A stretch of DNA of 64,000 nucleotides from Fischerella sp. JS2 (GTDB taxonomy: Bacteria; Cyanobacteriota; Cyanobacteriia; Cyanobacteriales; Nostocaceae), in NCBI RefSeq assembly GCF_032393985.1, contig NZ_CP135918.1, positions 3,720,001 through 3,784,000 on the forward strand. The letters are read 5' to 3'. Below, piece after piece: positions 18,901-28,665 of the stretch (position 1 is its first letter; the number at the start of each line of letters is the position of its first letter). A model generated the notes under the pieces. It was not told where the DNA came from and searched no databases. It saw only the letters and a list, made by a program, of their open reading frames with translations. The translations under genes and the position numbers were made by a program.

Positions 18901-20399
18901 CCACTAGCCAAGGTAGAAGCATCTACCCTACCTCCATCTTTAACTACCAAACGTTGGGTATTAATCGTTACGTTACCTGCTGTTCCGGGGCCTCCTGTTC
19001 CAGCAGTGATCTGACTAGGTGTAAATACAAATGGTGTGAAGCCAACCAATTCGACTAATTCAGATGCATTTACAACTACGTTTCCGCCTGAACCAGTTCC
19101 AGCTGTAATAGATGCAATATTACCTCCATTTGTTGCTGTAACGCGTTTGGTAGAGACTGTGAGTGTCCCCGCATTTCCATCACCGTAGGTAGCAGCAGAA
19201 ATTACACTAAAACGATTTGGGTTTACAGATGAATATCCAAGTACTTCTAAAGATTCAGTAGCATTGATACTGACATTACCACTTGGCGCAGGTGTGTAGG
19301 TAGCAGCAGATATGACGGCTCCATCTCGAACAAATAAACTGGGGGTGGTAATGTTAATATTCCCGCTTTTGCCGCCCCCAATGGTTTCGGTAAATATGTT
19401 AGTAGAAATCTGCCCATCTGGTGTGGTGCCAATCAGTTGCAAAGATTCAGATGCATTGACGTCGATGTTTCCTGCTGATTCTGTTCCCTGAGTTTGAATT
19501 AATACGGCTGATCCATCTTGAAGCGTGATGTTTCTGCCTTGTAATTGGATAGAACCGCTACCAGTACCACTTGTATCTGCGATCGCGCGCGATCGCATTT
19601 CGATATCTTGAAAACTAGGCACTCCTTCATAGCCCAATGTCCAAACTTGACCAGGATTAGCAACAAGATTAACTAAAGAATTCCCACCTACACTGCCTAA
19701 CTCTAGGCGTCCTCCTTCGGCTGTGAGAACACCACCATCTAAGGTGATATCCCCTCCTACTAAGGCTAAAGTTTGACCAGGCTGTACTTTGAGACCAGCA
19801 GTCTCTCCCCTTGTAAAAGGTGAGAAAATTTGACTTTCAACAGATAAATTATGACCTTGCCCTTGGACGTTGATTGCTGCTGGATTTTGGCCAAATTGCA
19901 AACCGACTGGAACACTAATTGTCAATAAGGGAGAATTTTGAATATTTGTAGCACTAAATTCTGTACCATCGGCAAATTTCAGGCTACTAGCTGTACTTCC
20001 TAAAAAAGAGCCACCTATACTTAATTGAGCATTAGGTCCAAAATTAATCCCACTCGGATTAATCAAAATTAAATTTGCACCGTAATTTTCTTTAATTAAT
20101 CCATCAATATTAGAAACTGAGCCACCAGTAACGCGATTGATAATATTGACAATATTTATGTTCCCAATGTTCTTAAAAAAAGCTTCACTGCCATTAGGCA
20201 CAGAAAATTCTCTAAAGCTGTGGAATAAATTACTACCAGCTTGTGTTCCTCCGGTAATTTCAAAGACATTATTAATTTGATTTACATTTGTTGGCAACGT
20301 TGCATCTGGTGAAATTTGTGCCTGACTGATACTGCTTGCAAATATATAGCAAATAACAGTACTACTAAGAAATAAAATTTGCTGAGCAACTTGTTTCAT

Positions 20400-20536
20400 C
20401 TTGAAAAATTAATAAAATTAACAGATGAACTTTATTGAAACTCACCTAAGTTCTCTTTTTATGTAAAGCTTAAGTAAAATTAACTAAAAAATAGTATATT
20501 AAGACTGAAATTTTGGTCAACAAAGGAAGTAACTTT
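20400..20536. promoter_or_regulatory. Divergent promoter region, tpsA / COP23 gene
   Basis: 137 AT-rich bases separate the tpsA start (minus) from the COP23-domain gene (plus), so both promoters must lie here. AAGGAAG at 20523-20529 is the likely ribosome binding site of the plus-strand gene. Confidence 0.5.
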
Positions 20537-21082
20537 ATGAACAAAACCCGAAGTTGGGTCACTATGCTAGGGATGGCTTCTATCTTTGCATCTCCAGTTC
20601 TAGAAGCAGTTGCTCAACCTAATACAGTTACATCTACCATGAATGTCACTTGTAAAGCAAATACTAGTGTACCAAAAGTAGTTGCGAGTTTTGCTAATCA
20701 AGAAAATGCAAGAGATTTGACAATTCTGAGTTTTCTGTCTCAGTATTTCTCATCTCCAGAAGCTTTAAAAAACTGTGAAAATACTGCTAAAACTTTGCAA
20801 AAACTTTATACATCTGGTCGTGCCAATTACTTAACTAATGACAAATTAAATACTCAACCTGTAGTTTGTGCTGTGGAGCGCAGAGGTATTGGTTGCAGTC
20901 ATTACAGCGCTCAAGTATTATTTACTTTCAATGAAAAGGTAAATGCTTCTCAAGCTTTGTACGAAATGCTTGGTAGTGATTTTAAACAACCCAATCCCCC
21001 CGACTCTAGAACTGTGAGTCGAATTTATTCTGATATCAAGTTGTCAAAGAAGAAGAAACTGATTCCGTTTTTACCATTTTAA
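20537..21082 (+). CDS. COP23-domain secreted protein
   Basis: 181 aa with a signal peptide (residues 1-26, ending LEAVAQ). The mature part matches the cyanobacterial COP23 (circadian oscillating polypeptide) pattern: a first Cys (TCKANTSVPKVVASF), then ILSFLSQYFSSPEALKNCENTAKTLQKLY, NYLTNDKLNTQPVVCAVERRGIGC and LLFTFNE-like VLFTFNEKVNASQALYEMLG. The four cysteines at conserved-looking spacing suggest disulfides. The start is ATG 20537, preceded by AAGGAAG at about eight bases; the upstream start at 20513 would bury the signal peptide. COP23 was first described as a peripheral membrane protein; its role is unknown. Divergent from tpsA. Confidence 0.75.
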   Translation: MNKTRSWVTMLGMASIFASPVLEAVAQPNTVTSTMNVTCKANTSVPKVVASFANQENARDLTILSFLSQYFSSPEALKNCENTAKTLQKLYTSGRANYLTNDKLNTQPVVCAVERRGIGCSHYSAQVLFTFNEKVNASQALYEMLGSDFKQPNPPDSRTVSRIYSDIKLSKKKKLIPFLPF

Positions 21083-21468
21083 ATTGATAAGACATTTAGA
21101 ACTAGCTCTTTCAAAGTGGATATACAACCAACTATTATCTGAGTTAAGAAGCTAGATTTTCTCTTAGTGTTTTAGTGTTTACTTTGCGGGTAGTTACTGA
21201 CGCATTTAAGGTGTTTAAAATTTTATTTTTTACCACTAAGACACTAAGATACCAAGAAATTTTCCATTTGCTGGTTTATTCAATTAAGTTTTCAATCTGC
21301 ACTTAATGATAGCAACACAGAATCTCTTCAGCCAATTTGAAGAAGGCAGAGGAGGCGTGGGTTGCAAAGCTGCGGGCGAACAAAGAACGGCGTGGCAGAA
21401 GGGTTGACAAATAACTATAACCTACACACATTTTGTTTCCTTGTCCCCCCTTTTTCCCTCTTCCTTGA
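21083..21468. other. Intergenic region with interspersed repeats
   Basis: 386 bp between convergent genes. It contains CACTAAGACACTAAGA-like direct repeats near 21233 and a GC-rich element (AGAAGGCAGAGGAGGCGTGG, near 21340-21400) related to the one at 63390-63445. No gene seen. Confidence 0.45.
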
Positions 21469-24027
21469 TTATCTACATTTACCTTTTGCTTCTTCTGCTG
21501 CTTGGTAGTCTGGTTTAAGTTTGAGTGCTGCTTCTAAAGCCCCAATTCCGTCTGAAAATTGGGATAACTGACAATAAGTCTGTCCCATGTAATACCAAGT
21601 TTCTGCTTTTTGAGTATCTGTCAAAGGAGATTCATTGAGCATCTGCTGAAATTGAGCGATCGCTTGTTCATATTGCTTTAAACCTTGAAGTGCTAAACCC
21701 CGACCCCGCAAAGCAGTAAAATATTTTGGATCATGAATTAAAGCCTGATCAAAAGCAGCAAGAGCTTCTTTATATTGTTTTTTTTGCCATAGTACCTTAC
21801 CTTTATGGCTAAAAGCAATTGCTAATTCTTTGGTAATATTTTGTTGCGGATTAGCTTGCTGCATTTTTTGCAAAAGACTAATTGCTTCATCAATAGTGAG
21901 CAGTGCAGTATCAACCTGTTTTAATGCTAATAATGATTCGGTTTTATTAATCCAAAATATCGGGTCTTTTGTATCAAGAGCGATCGCTGTATCAAAAGCA
22001 GAGATCGCCTCATAGTACTGCTGGAGATTATAAAGTGCCTCTCCTTGACAATTCCAAGCATACACAGCTTTTGGTTCTATAATCGTAGCTGTCGAGCAGG
22101 ACTCTAGCATCTTGTTATATTCTTGCAAACCAGCGAGTGCATAACCTCGGTTAGTCCAAGCTTGATAGTAATTGCTATCAATATTGAGAAGTTTATCGAA
22201 TTTAGCGATCGCCTTTTTATATTCTCCTTGATTGAAGAGTTTATTTCCGTCTTGAAAAAGAATGTTTACTTCTATATTTTTATAAAAACTCCAGCAAAGG
22301 GCGCTGAATCCAAGTATGGCTAGTAAAATCCAAATACCTCTAAATATTAAGACTATTGGATGAGAAATTAAATTTTTGACCTGAAATATAGATGCTGGAA
22401 ATAAACTGTGCGAGGTCATTATAGGTGTGCTTGCAGGTGGAACTTCAAGCATGTTTGCTAATTGTTGGTCAACCCAGTTTAAATTAAAAACAGATTGGTA
22501 GATACGGTTAGATATCTTTAATTTATTTTCTTGTTCAACTACTAAGCCTAAATGCAATAACTCTGTTTGGGCTGGGCTATCGTGTACTGGTAATTCTTCT
22601 TGTTGCAAAATTCGCTGATACAATCTCAACAGCCATATTGAGTCACATCTTGGATTTGCAACTAAACTGTCGTGAATTGTCTGTAAATATTCCGCAGCTA
22701 CCTGAGTTTGCCAATTTGCAATCAGGTGATTTTCTACCAACTGCTCGACTACGGCTGCTTCTTCACCAGCAACAATAAAACTTTCATGCTCACACAGCAA
22801 TTGACAAACCTTTTGGGTCAGAAAAGGTTGAGCGCTTGTCCACGCCAGTACCTGTTGCACTAATATTTCTGGGCAATTTGCTTTTTCATGTAGCTGGAAA
22901 GTTTTAATTGTATTTTGGATTAAAGGTTGTAACCGTTCTAATTGTTGATTTACCCAATCCAAATTAAACACAGATTGGTAAATGCGGTTGGCTACTTTTA
23001 ATTTATCTTCTTGTTTAACGACTAATCCTAAATTTAATAATTCGGTTTCAACTGGAGTGTCTTGAATGGAAAACTCCGGATATTGTAATATTTGCTGATA
23101 CAGTTTCAGCAGTTGAATGGGATTGCAAAATTGATTTTTGACCAGACTTTCCTGAATTGCTTGCAAATGTTCAGCAGCTATCTGAGTTTGCCAATTTGCA
23201 ATCAGGTGATTTTGTACCAACTGCTCGACTACTGTTGCTTCTTCACCAGTGGCAATAAAATTTTCATGCTCACAAAGCAATTGACAAACCTTTTGCGTTA
23301 GGAAAGGTTGAGCGTTTGTCCATAACAATACTTGTTCCAGAACTATATCTGGATGAGTTGCTTTTTCATCTAGTTTAAATAATTTGGTGGTGTTGTAAAT
23401 AATCGGTCGCAAACGCCCTAATTCATGTTCAACCCAATTCAAATTAAAAACAGATTGGTAGATGCGGTTAGCTACTTTTAATTTATTTTCTTGTTTAGCT
23501 ACTAAACCTAAATGCAATAATTCTGTTTGGACTAGGCTGTCGTGTACTGCTACTTCTCCTTGTTGCAAAATTTGCTGATACAATCTCAACAGCCATATTG
23601 AGTCACATCTGGAATTCGCAACTAAACCGTCGTGAATTGTTTGTAAATGTTCCGCAGCTACCTGAGTTTGCCAATTTGCAATCAAGCGATTTTCTACCAA
23701 CTGCTCGACTACGGCTGCTTCTTCACCAGCAACAACAAAATTTTCATGCTCACACAGCAATTGACAAACCTTTTGGGTCAGAAAAGATTGAGCGCCTGTC
23801 CACGCCAGCACCTCTTGTACTAATATTTCTGGGCAACTAGCTTTATCTGCTAACTTGAACAATTTGACGGTGCTGCGAATAAAAGGTCGCAAATGCACTA
23901 AATCTTGGTGAACCCAACTCAATTTTACAATCGATGGGTGAGGAGAATTAGATTCTCTGATGTTGTCCTGTTGCACTGCTAACCCCAGATTCAATAACTC
24001 TGTTTGTTTTGAGAAGCGATATGCCAT
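21469..24027 (-). CDS. Membrane protein with tandem 160-aa repeats and C-terminal TPRs
   Basis: 852 aa from ATG 24027. The N-terminal half has about 3.5 copies of a 160-residue unit. Each has TELLxLGLVxxQExKLK, then NRIYQSVFNLxWVxxxLxRLRP, then ILVQxVLAWTxAQPFLTQKV and CQLLCEHExFxxxGEEAxVVEQLV. This unit resembles the domain that follows AAA-like domains in cyanobacterial WD40/TPR proteins (NRIYxxVFNxxWVxxxL), here free-standing and multiplied. A single membrane helix (IVLIFRGIWILLAILGFSALCW, about 555-585) separates it from six to eight TPRs (YYQAWTNRGYALAGLQEYNK and others). The open frame extends to 24270, but residues before MAYRFSKQTELL look non-coding and cross a repeat. Start uncertain; function unknown, scaffold likely. 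Confidence 0.72.
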   Translation of the reverse strand: MAYRFSKQTELLNLGLAVQQDNIRESNSPHPSIVKLSWVHQDLVHLRPFIRSTVKLFKLADKASCPEILVQEVLAWTGAQSFLTQKVCQLLCEHENFVVAGEEAAVVEQLVENRLIANWQTQVAAEHLQTIHDGLVANSRCDSIWLLRLYQQILQQGEVAVHDSLVQTELLHLGLVAKQENKLKVANRIYQSVFNLNWVEHELGRLRPIIYNTTKLFKLDEKATHPDIVLEQVLLWTNAQPFLTQKVCQLLCEHENFIATGEEATVVEQLVQNHLIANWQTQIAAEHLQAIQESLVKNQFCNPIQLLKLYQQILQYPEFSIQDTPVETELLNLGLVVKQEDKLKVANRIYQSVFNLDWVNQQLERLQPLIQNTIKTFQLHEKANCPEILVQQVLAWTSAQPFLTQKVCQLLCEHESFIVAGEEAAVVEQLVENHLIANWQTQVAAEYLQTIHDSLVANPRCDSIWLLRLYQRILQQEELPVHDSPAQTELLHLGLVVEQENKLKISNRIYQSVFNLNWVDQQLANMLEVPPASTPIMTSHSLFPASIFQVKNLISHPIVLIFRGIWILLAILGFSALCWSFYKNIEVNILFQDGNKLFNQGEYKKAIAKFDKLLNIDSNYYQAWTNRGYALAGLQEYNKMLESCSTATIIEPKAVYAWNCQGEALYNLQQYYEAISAFDTAIALDTKDPIFWINKTESLLALKQVDTALLTIDEAISLLQKMQQANPQQNITKELAIAFSHKGKVLWQKKQYKEALAAFDQALIHDPKYFTALRGRGLALQGLKQYEQAIAQFQQMLNESPLTDTQKAETWYYMGQTYCQLSQFSDGIGALEAALKLKPDYQAAEEAKGKCR
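22440..23910 (-). repeat. Three near-identical 480-bp coding repeats
   Basis: The segment encoding NRIYQSVFNL recurs at about 22470, 22952 and 23431, an exact 480-bp period (160 codons). DNA identity between copies is high, with long identical blocks, indicating recent duplication or gene conversion. Confidence 0.8.
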
Positions 24028-24611
24028 CCGGCACGCTTTGCGAACGCCTGTGACTTGTGTCGGGTGCAAACTTAATTGTACAAGTTTGTCTTTCAAAGAT
24101 AGTGTAATAGATAACTTGTAAAATCTATGATTAGACTCTTTTATGGTGAAGCCAAACAAGAAAAAAATTCCTGGCAAACTATTCCTTTGATACCAGTTGC
24201 ATTGACACCCGGATTTCCCTAAAAGCGTACTACCTCCCCTTGAGCTTGCTTTGACAACAAGTGTAGTCAACAGTTATGTCAAGTTATATGACTGATTCTA
24301 AGCGTCTGTTTTAGAGAATTCGTCAGACAATTTTGATTAATAATGATTAAGCATTTTGAGATACTATGTATTTAGTATTTTCATCATCTCGCTAATTAAA
24401 ACCATATAGCTATTTGTTATGAATCTTAAACATACTTACGTATATAGAAAAAGCTACAAAAAATTATTGACTAACTATTCATAATGAGCATTGAGATTTG
24501 AAACTCAGGAACTAGGCACTGCCTATTATCTGTGTGCAACTAAAGCTTGAAGTGGAGTGCTAATTTATTTGTCTACTCAGATGTTATTGAAACATCAGCA
24601 TAGGGAATCTT
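24028..24611. other. Divergent intergenic region
   Basis: 584 bp between the TPR protein and the phytochrome kinase. The first 240 bp stay open on the minus strand but include a repeat-like segment (CCATCCGGCACGCTTTGCG) and do not look coding. The rest is AT-rich and probably carries promoters. Confidence 0.4.
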
Positions 24612-27527
24612 ATGTGTAAGACTGATCGCAACTACGAACCTATGCTAAGTACAGATGATACCCAATCCCCTCTGCAATCGCAGCATCGTCAAGATTTGCT
24701 GCATCGAATCACATTAAGGATTCGCCAGTCACTGGAGTTACAGGAAATTCTAGAAACGACTGCGGCAGAAGTGCGATCGCTATTAGAAACAGATCGCGTC
24801 AAAATTTATCGATTTCATGCGGATGGGAGTGGTGAGGTAATCGCCGAATCAATTCATGGCGATCGCCTACCTTCACTTTTGGGTTTGAATTTTCCAGCTG
24901 ATGATATTCCGCCCTATGCGCGCGAACTCTTCATCAAATCGCGTCAGCGTGTTGTTGTTGATATAGTTGCCCAAACAACAACAGGCATGGGCTTAATAGA
25001 ATATCTAAACCAATCCACCACACAAGAACCAGAACAGCAGTTGCGCTATCGTCCTGTTGATCCTTGTCATGTGGAATATTTAACAGCAATGGGGGTGCGC
25101 TCATCAGTCGTAGTCCCTATTGTGCATGATCATCGCCTCTGGGGTCTGTTAGTATCACATCACTCCCAGCAGCGTCATGTCAGCGAAGCCGAACTGCAAT
25201 TTATTCAAGCTGTTACCGATCAAGTTGAAGTGGCGATCGCTCAATCAACCTTGCTGAGCCAAATGCGCGAACAGGCAGAAAGAGAAGCTAAAGTCAATCA
25301 ACTTACCACCGTGTTACATCGTTTACCAACCGTGCAACTCCAAGCTGCTTTGGAAACAGTAATGGAAATTTTTCAAGCATCGGGTGGACGACTATATTTA
25401 ATGTCTGAAACAGCCGATCAAGCTGATCAATTTTACGTGTGTGGTGAACAGCCTACCGAACTAGTCAACGGTGGTGGACGGCAAATTGAACAACATTTAC
25501 TTTGGCAGCAATACCTGCGATCGCCTGGTCAGGAGATTTGCAAAGTTGCAGCAACTCAAGATTCGGGGCAAGAACTGTGGTCAGCACAGCAGATGCAGTC
25601 AATGTACCTGTCTGGGAGTGAACGCCCCAATCCTAACTGCTGGGCAATTAACGACATTTACCAAGAACCCATCTTTCGCACGATTGTCACTTCCTTTGCG
25701 TCCACCCAAGTCCGAGGTTTGTTGATTGTCCCCTTACGCTATGGTAAGCAAGCGATTGGCTGTCTTACTGTTTTCCGTAACGAAATTGAAACAGAACGGC
25801 TATGGGCAGGGCGTTGTGACAACGACACCCGACAAATCATGACGCAAATCTCATTTGAGACTTGGCGAGAACTTAGGCGCGGACAGGCAAAACCCTGGAC
25901 TGAAAATGAGAAGAAACTCGCTGAGGTGATTGCGGGCCATTTAGTCATGGCAGTACAGCAATATCGCCTATATAGCCAAGTGCAATCGCTCAATGCTAAT
26001 CTGGAACGACAGGTAGAAGAACGCACAGCCGAACTACAACATCTGTTAGAACAACAACAAGCTCTTTCCAACGGAATTGCTAAAATTCGCGCTTCGCTCA
26101 AACTAGGTGAAATTTTCCAAACTACGACCGAAGAAGTGTATCGGCTGTTGCAAGTTGATCGTGTAGTGATCTATCAGTTCAATCCAGACTGGAGTGGTGG
26201 CTTTGTTGCCGAGGCTGTTGGAGAGAATTGGACTAGCCTGCGGCAAGTCCAAACCACTAATAAACATATCCAAACTTACATATCACGAAGCGATCGCTGT
26301 ATTGTCAGTAGCTTTATAGATGCACCTGTTCCCAACATTGATACCTATCTCCAGGAAACCCAAGGAGGAGATTTTAGCCAAAGTCGTGCAGTCAAACGGG
26401 TTGATGATGTTGATGCTATGAACTTTCCAGACTGCTATCGAGCAGTGCTGCAACAATTCCACTGCCAGGCATACGTGATTGTTCCCATTTTCCAAGCAGA
26501 CAATTTATGGGGACTACTGGCAGTTTACCAAAATTCTGGTCCTCGCCAATGGAAAGATATAGACATTGCCTTAGTGATGCAAACCTCAGATCAATTAGGG
26601 GTTGCTATTCAACAAGCAGAACTCTTGGAACAAACTCAATCGCGAACTCAGCAGTTAACTAAAACCCTAGAAGACCTAAAACAGACCCAAACCCAACTGG
26701 TACAAACTGAAAAAATGTCTAGTCTTGGACAATTGGTGGCTGGTGTTGCCCATGAGATCAACAACCCTATCAACTTTATTTATGGCAATGTTATCCATGC
26801 TACAGAATATATCCAGCAATTACTAGAGGTGATTCGTCTTTATCAACAAAGCTATCCAGAACCAGACACAGAATTACGCACTTACCTGAAAAAGATTGAC
26901 CTAGATTTTATTACAGAAGATTTACCTAATTTACTGTCATCCATGCAAGTTGGTACTGAACGAATTCAGGAAATTGTCCAATCTTTGCGTACATTCTCGC
27001 GGCTTGATGAAGCTGAGTTCAAATCTGTGGACATTCATGCAGGTATTGACAGCACACTAATGATTTTAAGCCACCGCCTCAAAGCCCAGCCAAATCGGCA
27101 GGCAATCCAAATCATTAAAGATTACGGTCAATTGCCTTTGGTTGATTGCTATCCAGGTCAACTCAATCAAGTATTTATGAATCTTCTGTCCAATGCAATT
27201 GATGCTTTAGAAGAACACAGCAACCAAAGATCACCCGAACACAAATACACCAGCCAAATTAAAATCAGCACCCGTGTGATTGCCGAACAACAGGTTCGGA
27301 TTTGCATTGCTGACAACGGTATTGGCATGAGTGAAAGTGTGCGATCGTGTCTGTTTAACCCCTTCTTCACAACTAAACCCATAGGTAAAGGTACAGGTTT
27401 GGGCTTATCTATTAGTTACCAAATCATCACTGATGGACACAAGGGAAAACTCTCCTGCCAATCTACTCCAGGCAAAGGTACAGAATTTACGATCAATATT
27501 CCAATTCGGCACTCTTCTAAACTTTGA
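24612..27527 (+). CDS. Cph2-like (knotless) phytochrome hybrid: GAF-PHY-GAF histidine kinase
   Basis: 971-aa soluble light-sensing histidine kinase. GAF1 (about 30-205) has NFPADDIPPYARELF and the bilin-anchoring Cys152-His153 in DPCHVEYLTAMGVRSS. The next domain (about 225-445) carries a PHY tongue: WAGR at 398 and, about 20 residues on, ISFETWRE. With no N-terminal PAS domain this is a group II, Cph2-type photosensor. GAF3 (about 475-680) has Cys608 but Tyr609 where His is normal. A linker coiled coil leads to HisKA (His714 in GVAHEINNP) and HATPase_c (N box NQVFMNLLSNAIDAL, G1 DNGIGM, G2 GKGTGLGLSIS). No response regulator is adjacent. Kinase motifs are intact. Bilin type and photocycle are not predictable here. 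Confidence 0.88.
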   Translation: MCKTDRNYEPMLSTDDTQSPLQSQHRQDLLHRITLRIRQSLELQEILETTAAEVRSLLETDRVKIYRFHADGSGEVIAESIHGDRLPSLLGLNFPADDIPPYARELFIKSRQRVVVDIVAQTTTGMGLIEYLNQSTTQEPEQQLRYRPVDPCHVEYLTAMGVRSSVVVPIVHDHRLWGLLVSHHSQQRHVSEAELQFIQAVTDQVEVAIAQSTLLSQMREQAEREAKVNQLTTVLHRLPTVQLQAALETVMEIFQASGGRLYLMSETADQADQFYVCGEQPTELVNGGGRQIEQHLLWQQYLRSPGQEICKVAATQDSGQELWSAQQMQSMYLSGSERPNPNCWAINDIYQEPIFRTIVTSFASTQVRGLLIVPLRYGKQAIGCLTVFRNEIETERLWAGRCDNDTRQIMTQISFETWRELRRGQAKPWTENEKKLAEVIAGHLVMAVQQYRLYSQVQSLNANLERQVEERTAELQHLLEQQQALSNGIAKIRASLKLGEIFQTTTEEVYRLLQVDRVVIYQFNPDWSGGFVAEAVGENWTSLRQVQTTNKHIQTYISRSDRCIVSSFIDAPVPNIDTYLQETQGGDFSQSRAVKRVDDVDAMNFPDCYRAVLQQFHCQAYVIVPIFQADNLWGLLAVYQNSGPRQWKDIDIALVMQTSDQLGVAIQQAELLEQTQSRTQQLTKTLEDLKQTQTQLVQTEKMSSLGQLVAGVAHEINNPINFIYGNVIHATEYIQQLLEVIRLYQQSYPEPDTELRTYLKKIDLDFITEDLPNLLSSMQVGTERIQEIVQSLRTFSRLDEAEFKSVDIHAGIDSTLMILSHRLKAQPNRQAIQIIKDYGQLPLVDCYPGQLNQVFMNLLSNAIDALEEHSNQRSPEHKYTSQIKISTRVIAEQQVRICIADNGIGMSESVRSCLFNPFFTTKPIGKGTGLGLSISYQIITDGHKGKLSCQSTPGKGTEFTINIPIRHSSKL

Positions 27528-28665
27528 AAAAGCACTAGGCGACGGTCATCCGGACGCCAAGTGGGTTCTTGTAATACCAAATAGGCACGCGGGAGTCTTG
27601 TTTCAAGATTCTGGAATAGCCTATTAATCAATAGTTTTAATCCAAAATCCAAAATTGGCATGAGCCGTAACTCCAATCAAAATGTAGCCATTGTTGTGAC
27701 AGATTAATTTAGCTATGGAGAAAAGAGGCTACATTTTTAACTTGACTACAAAATTTTGAGTTCACAAAACTTGCACCTTGTTTTGGTGCAAGATATCGGC
27801 TTCCCACAGGCGCTATTAACACTCCCGCAAAATTATGAAACAAGCACATTTTTGTAATATTTCTCAAAGGCTTGCTATATTACGGTTCTAAAATGTGCAA
27901 TTTAAAAGCTAAGCAGACTTTATGTGTAATTTTGGGTTCTATGTATGGAAATTGAGAATGTTTCCATTTAGACCTGTTTATCCTATTGACAGTTTTTCTG
28001 ACACATGAAACTATTAGTTAAACTTCATATTGGCTTTGTCTTAAGTAAGTAATTATATTTTTAATAGGTTGCTATTTTAACAACATTTATTGCAAAAGTT
28101 AATTATTAAGAAAAACAATTTATAAAACACTTGCAAAAAATTTCAAAAATACTTTAAAATCAAAATTCATGTAAAATGATACATAATTAATTTTCAAGCA
28201 CAAGATAAAAGCTTAACATAGCTAAAAAGTACCAAAATTGGGTGTGCCTACTTGTTACTTAATCGTGTGTTTCCCTCTAGTATAGTTTCAATTATTTTGG
28301 CTCGGCAAAAAATTCCTTAACATTTAGATGTTGATTTGAGGAGTTGGGTTGATAATTTATAGCTCAAATCAAAGATTTGAGTTTGCTTTCCATACTCTTA
28401 GTAAGGAATAGTATGTTGCTGAATTGGCTGAAATAATTTTAGTTAGTATTGCATTTATCTATATTTGTTCAGTTTGATCAAAGCAACAAGAAAAGAAAAA
28501 TACAAAGGTTTGTTTTTGTATTCCCATTGATTACAAGACCGAATACATGTTATAGATTATTCCTTTTGAAAATTAAAAATCTTGGAATCTGCTGAACATA
28601 ATTGATGAATGAAAATTATTTGCAGCCTCATGAAGTAGTGATAGTTTACTTGAGAAACACGAGCA
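27528..28665. other. Long AT-rich intergenic region
   Basis: 1.1 kb without a credible gene. The first 150 bp are repeat-like (GGCGACGGTCATCCGGACGCC). A hairpin lies at 27770-27792. From 27850 on it is strongly AT-rich up to the chemoreceptor start; a long 5' UTR is possible. Confidence 0.45.
27770..27792. terminator. Hairpin CTTGCACC/GGTGCAAG
   Basis: Perfect 8-bp stem with a T-rich 7-nt loop, 240 bp after the kinase stop. No clear T-run follows on the plus strand. Possible terminator or dispersed element. Confidence 0.35.

Larger units (their letters stand above)
16234..20399 (-). pseudogene. TpsA exoprotein (filamentous-haemagglutinin N-terminal domain), split by a 20-bp duplication
   Basis: Large secreted beta-helix adhesin-like protein, the partner of the adjacent TpsB. 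The 5' part (20399 to 17352) codes for 1015 aa: a signal peptide (residues 1-27, SISQAQ), then the TPS domain with NPSGINFG at 114-121, then a GTSGN/NVTIN-rich beta-helix. The frame breaks at an exact 20-bp tandem duplication (17352-17371 and 17372-17391). Downstream the helix resumes in another frame (VEVIGKEPSQSVGSLIGVST...), ending at 16234. Deleting one copy gives a single frame of 4146 bp, 1381 aa. As it stands, translation stops after 1015 aa, which still includes the secretion domain, so a truncated product may be exported. Confidence 0.9.

Noticed and set aside
27416-27676. Open frames over the end of the kinase gene and after it
   Set aside because: They overlap conserved kinase codons or repeat DNA and lack start sites.
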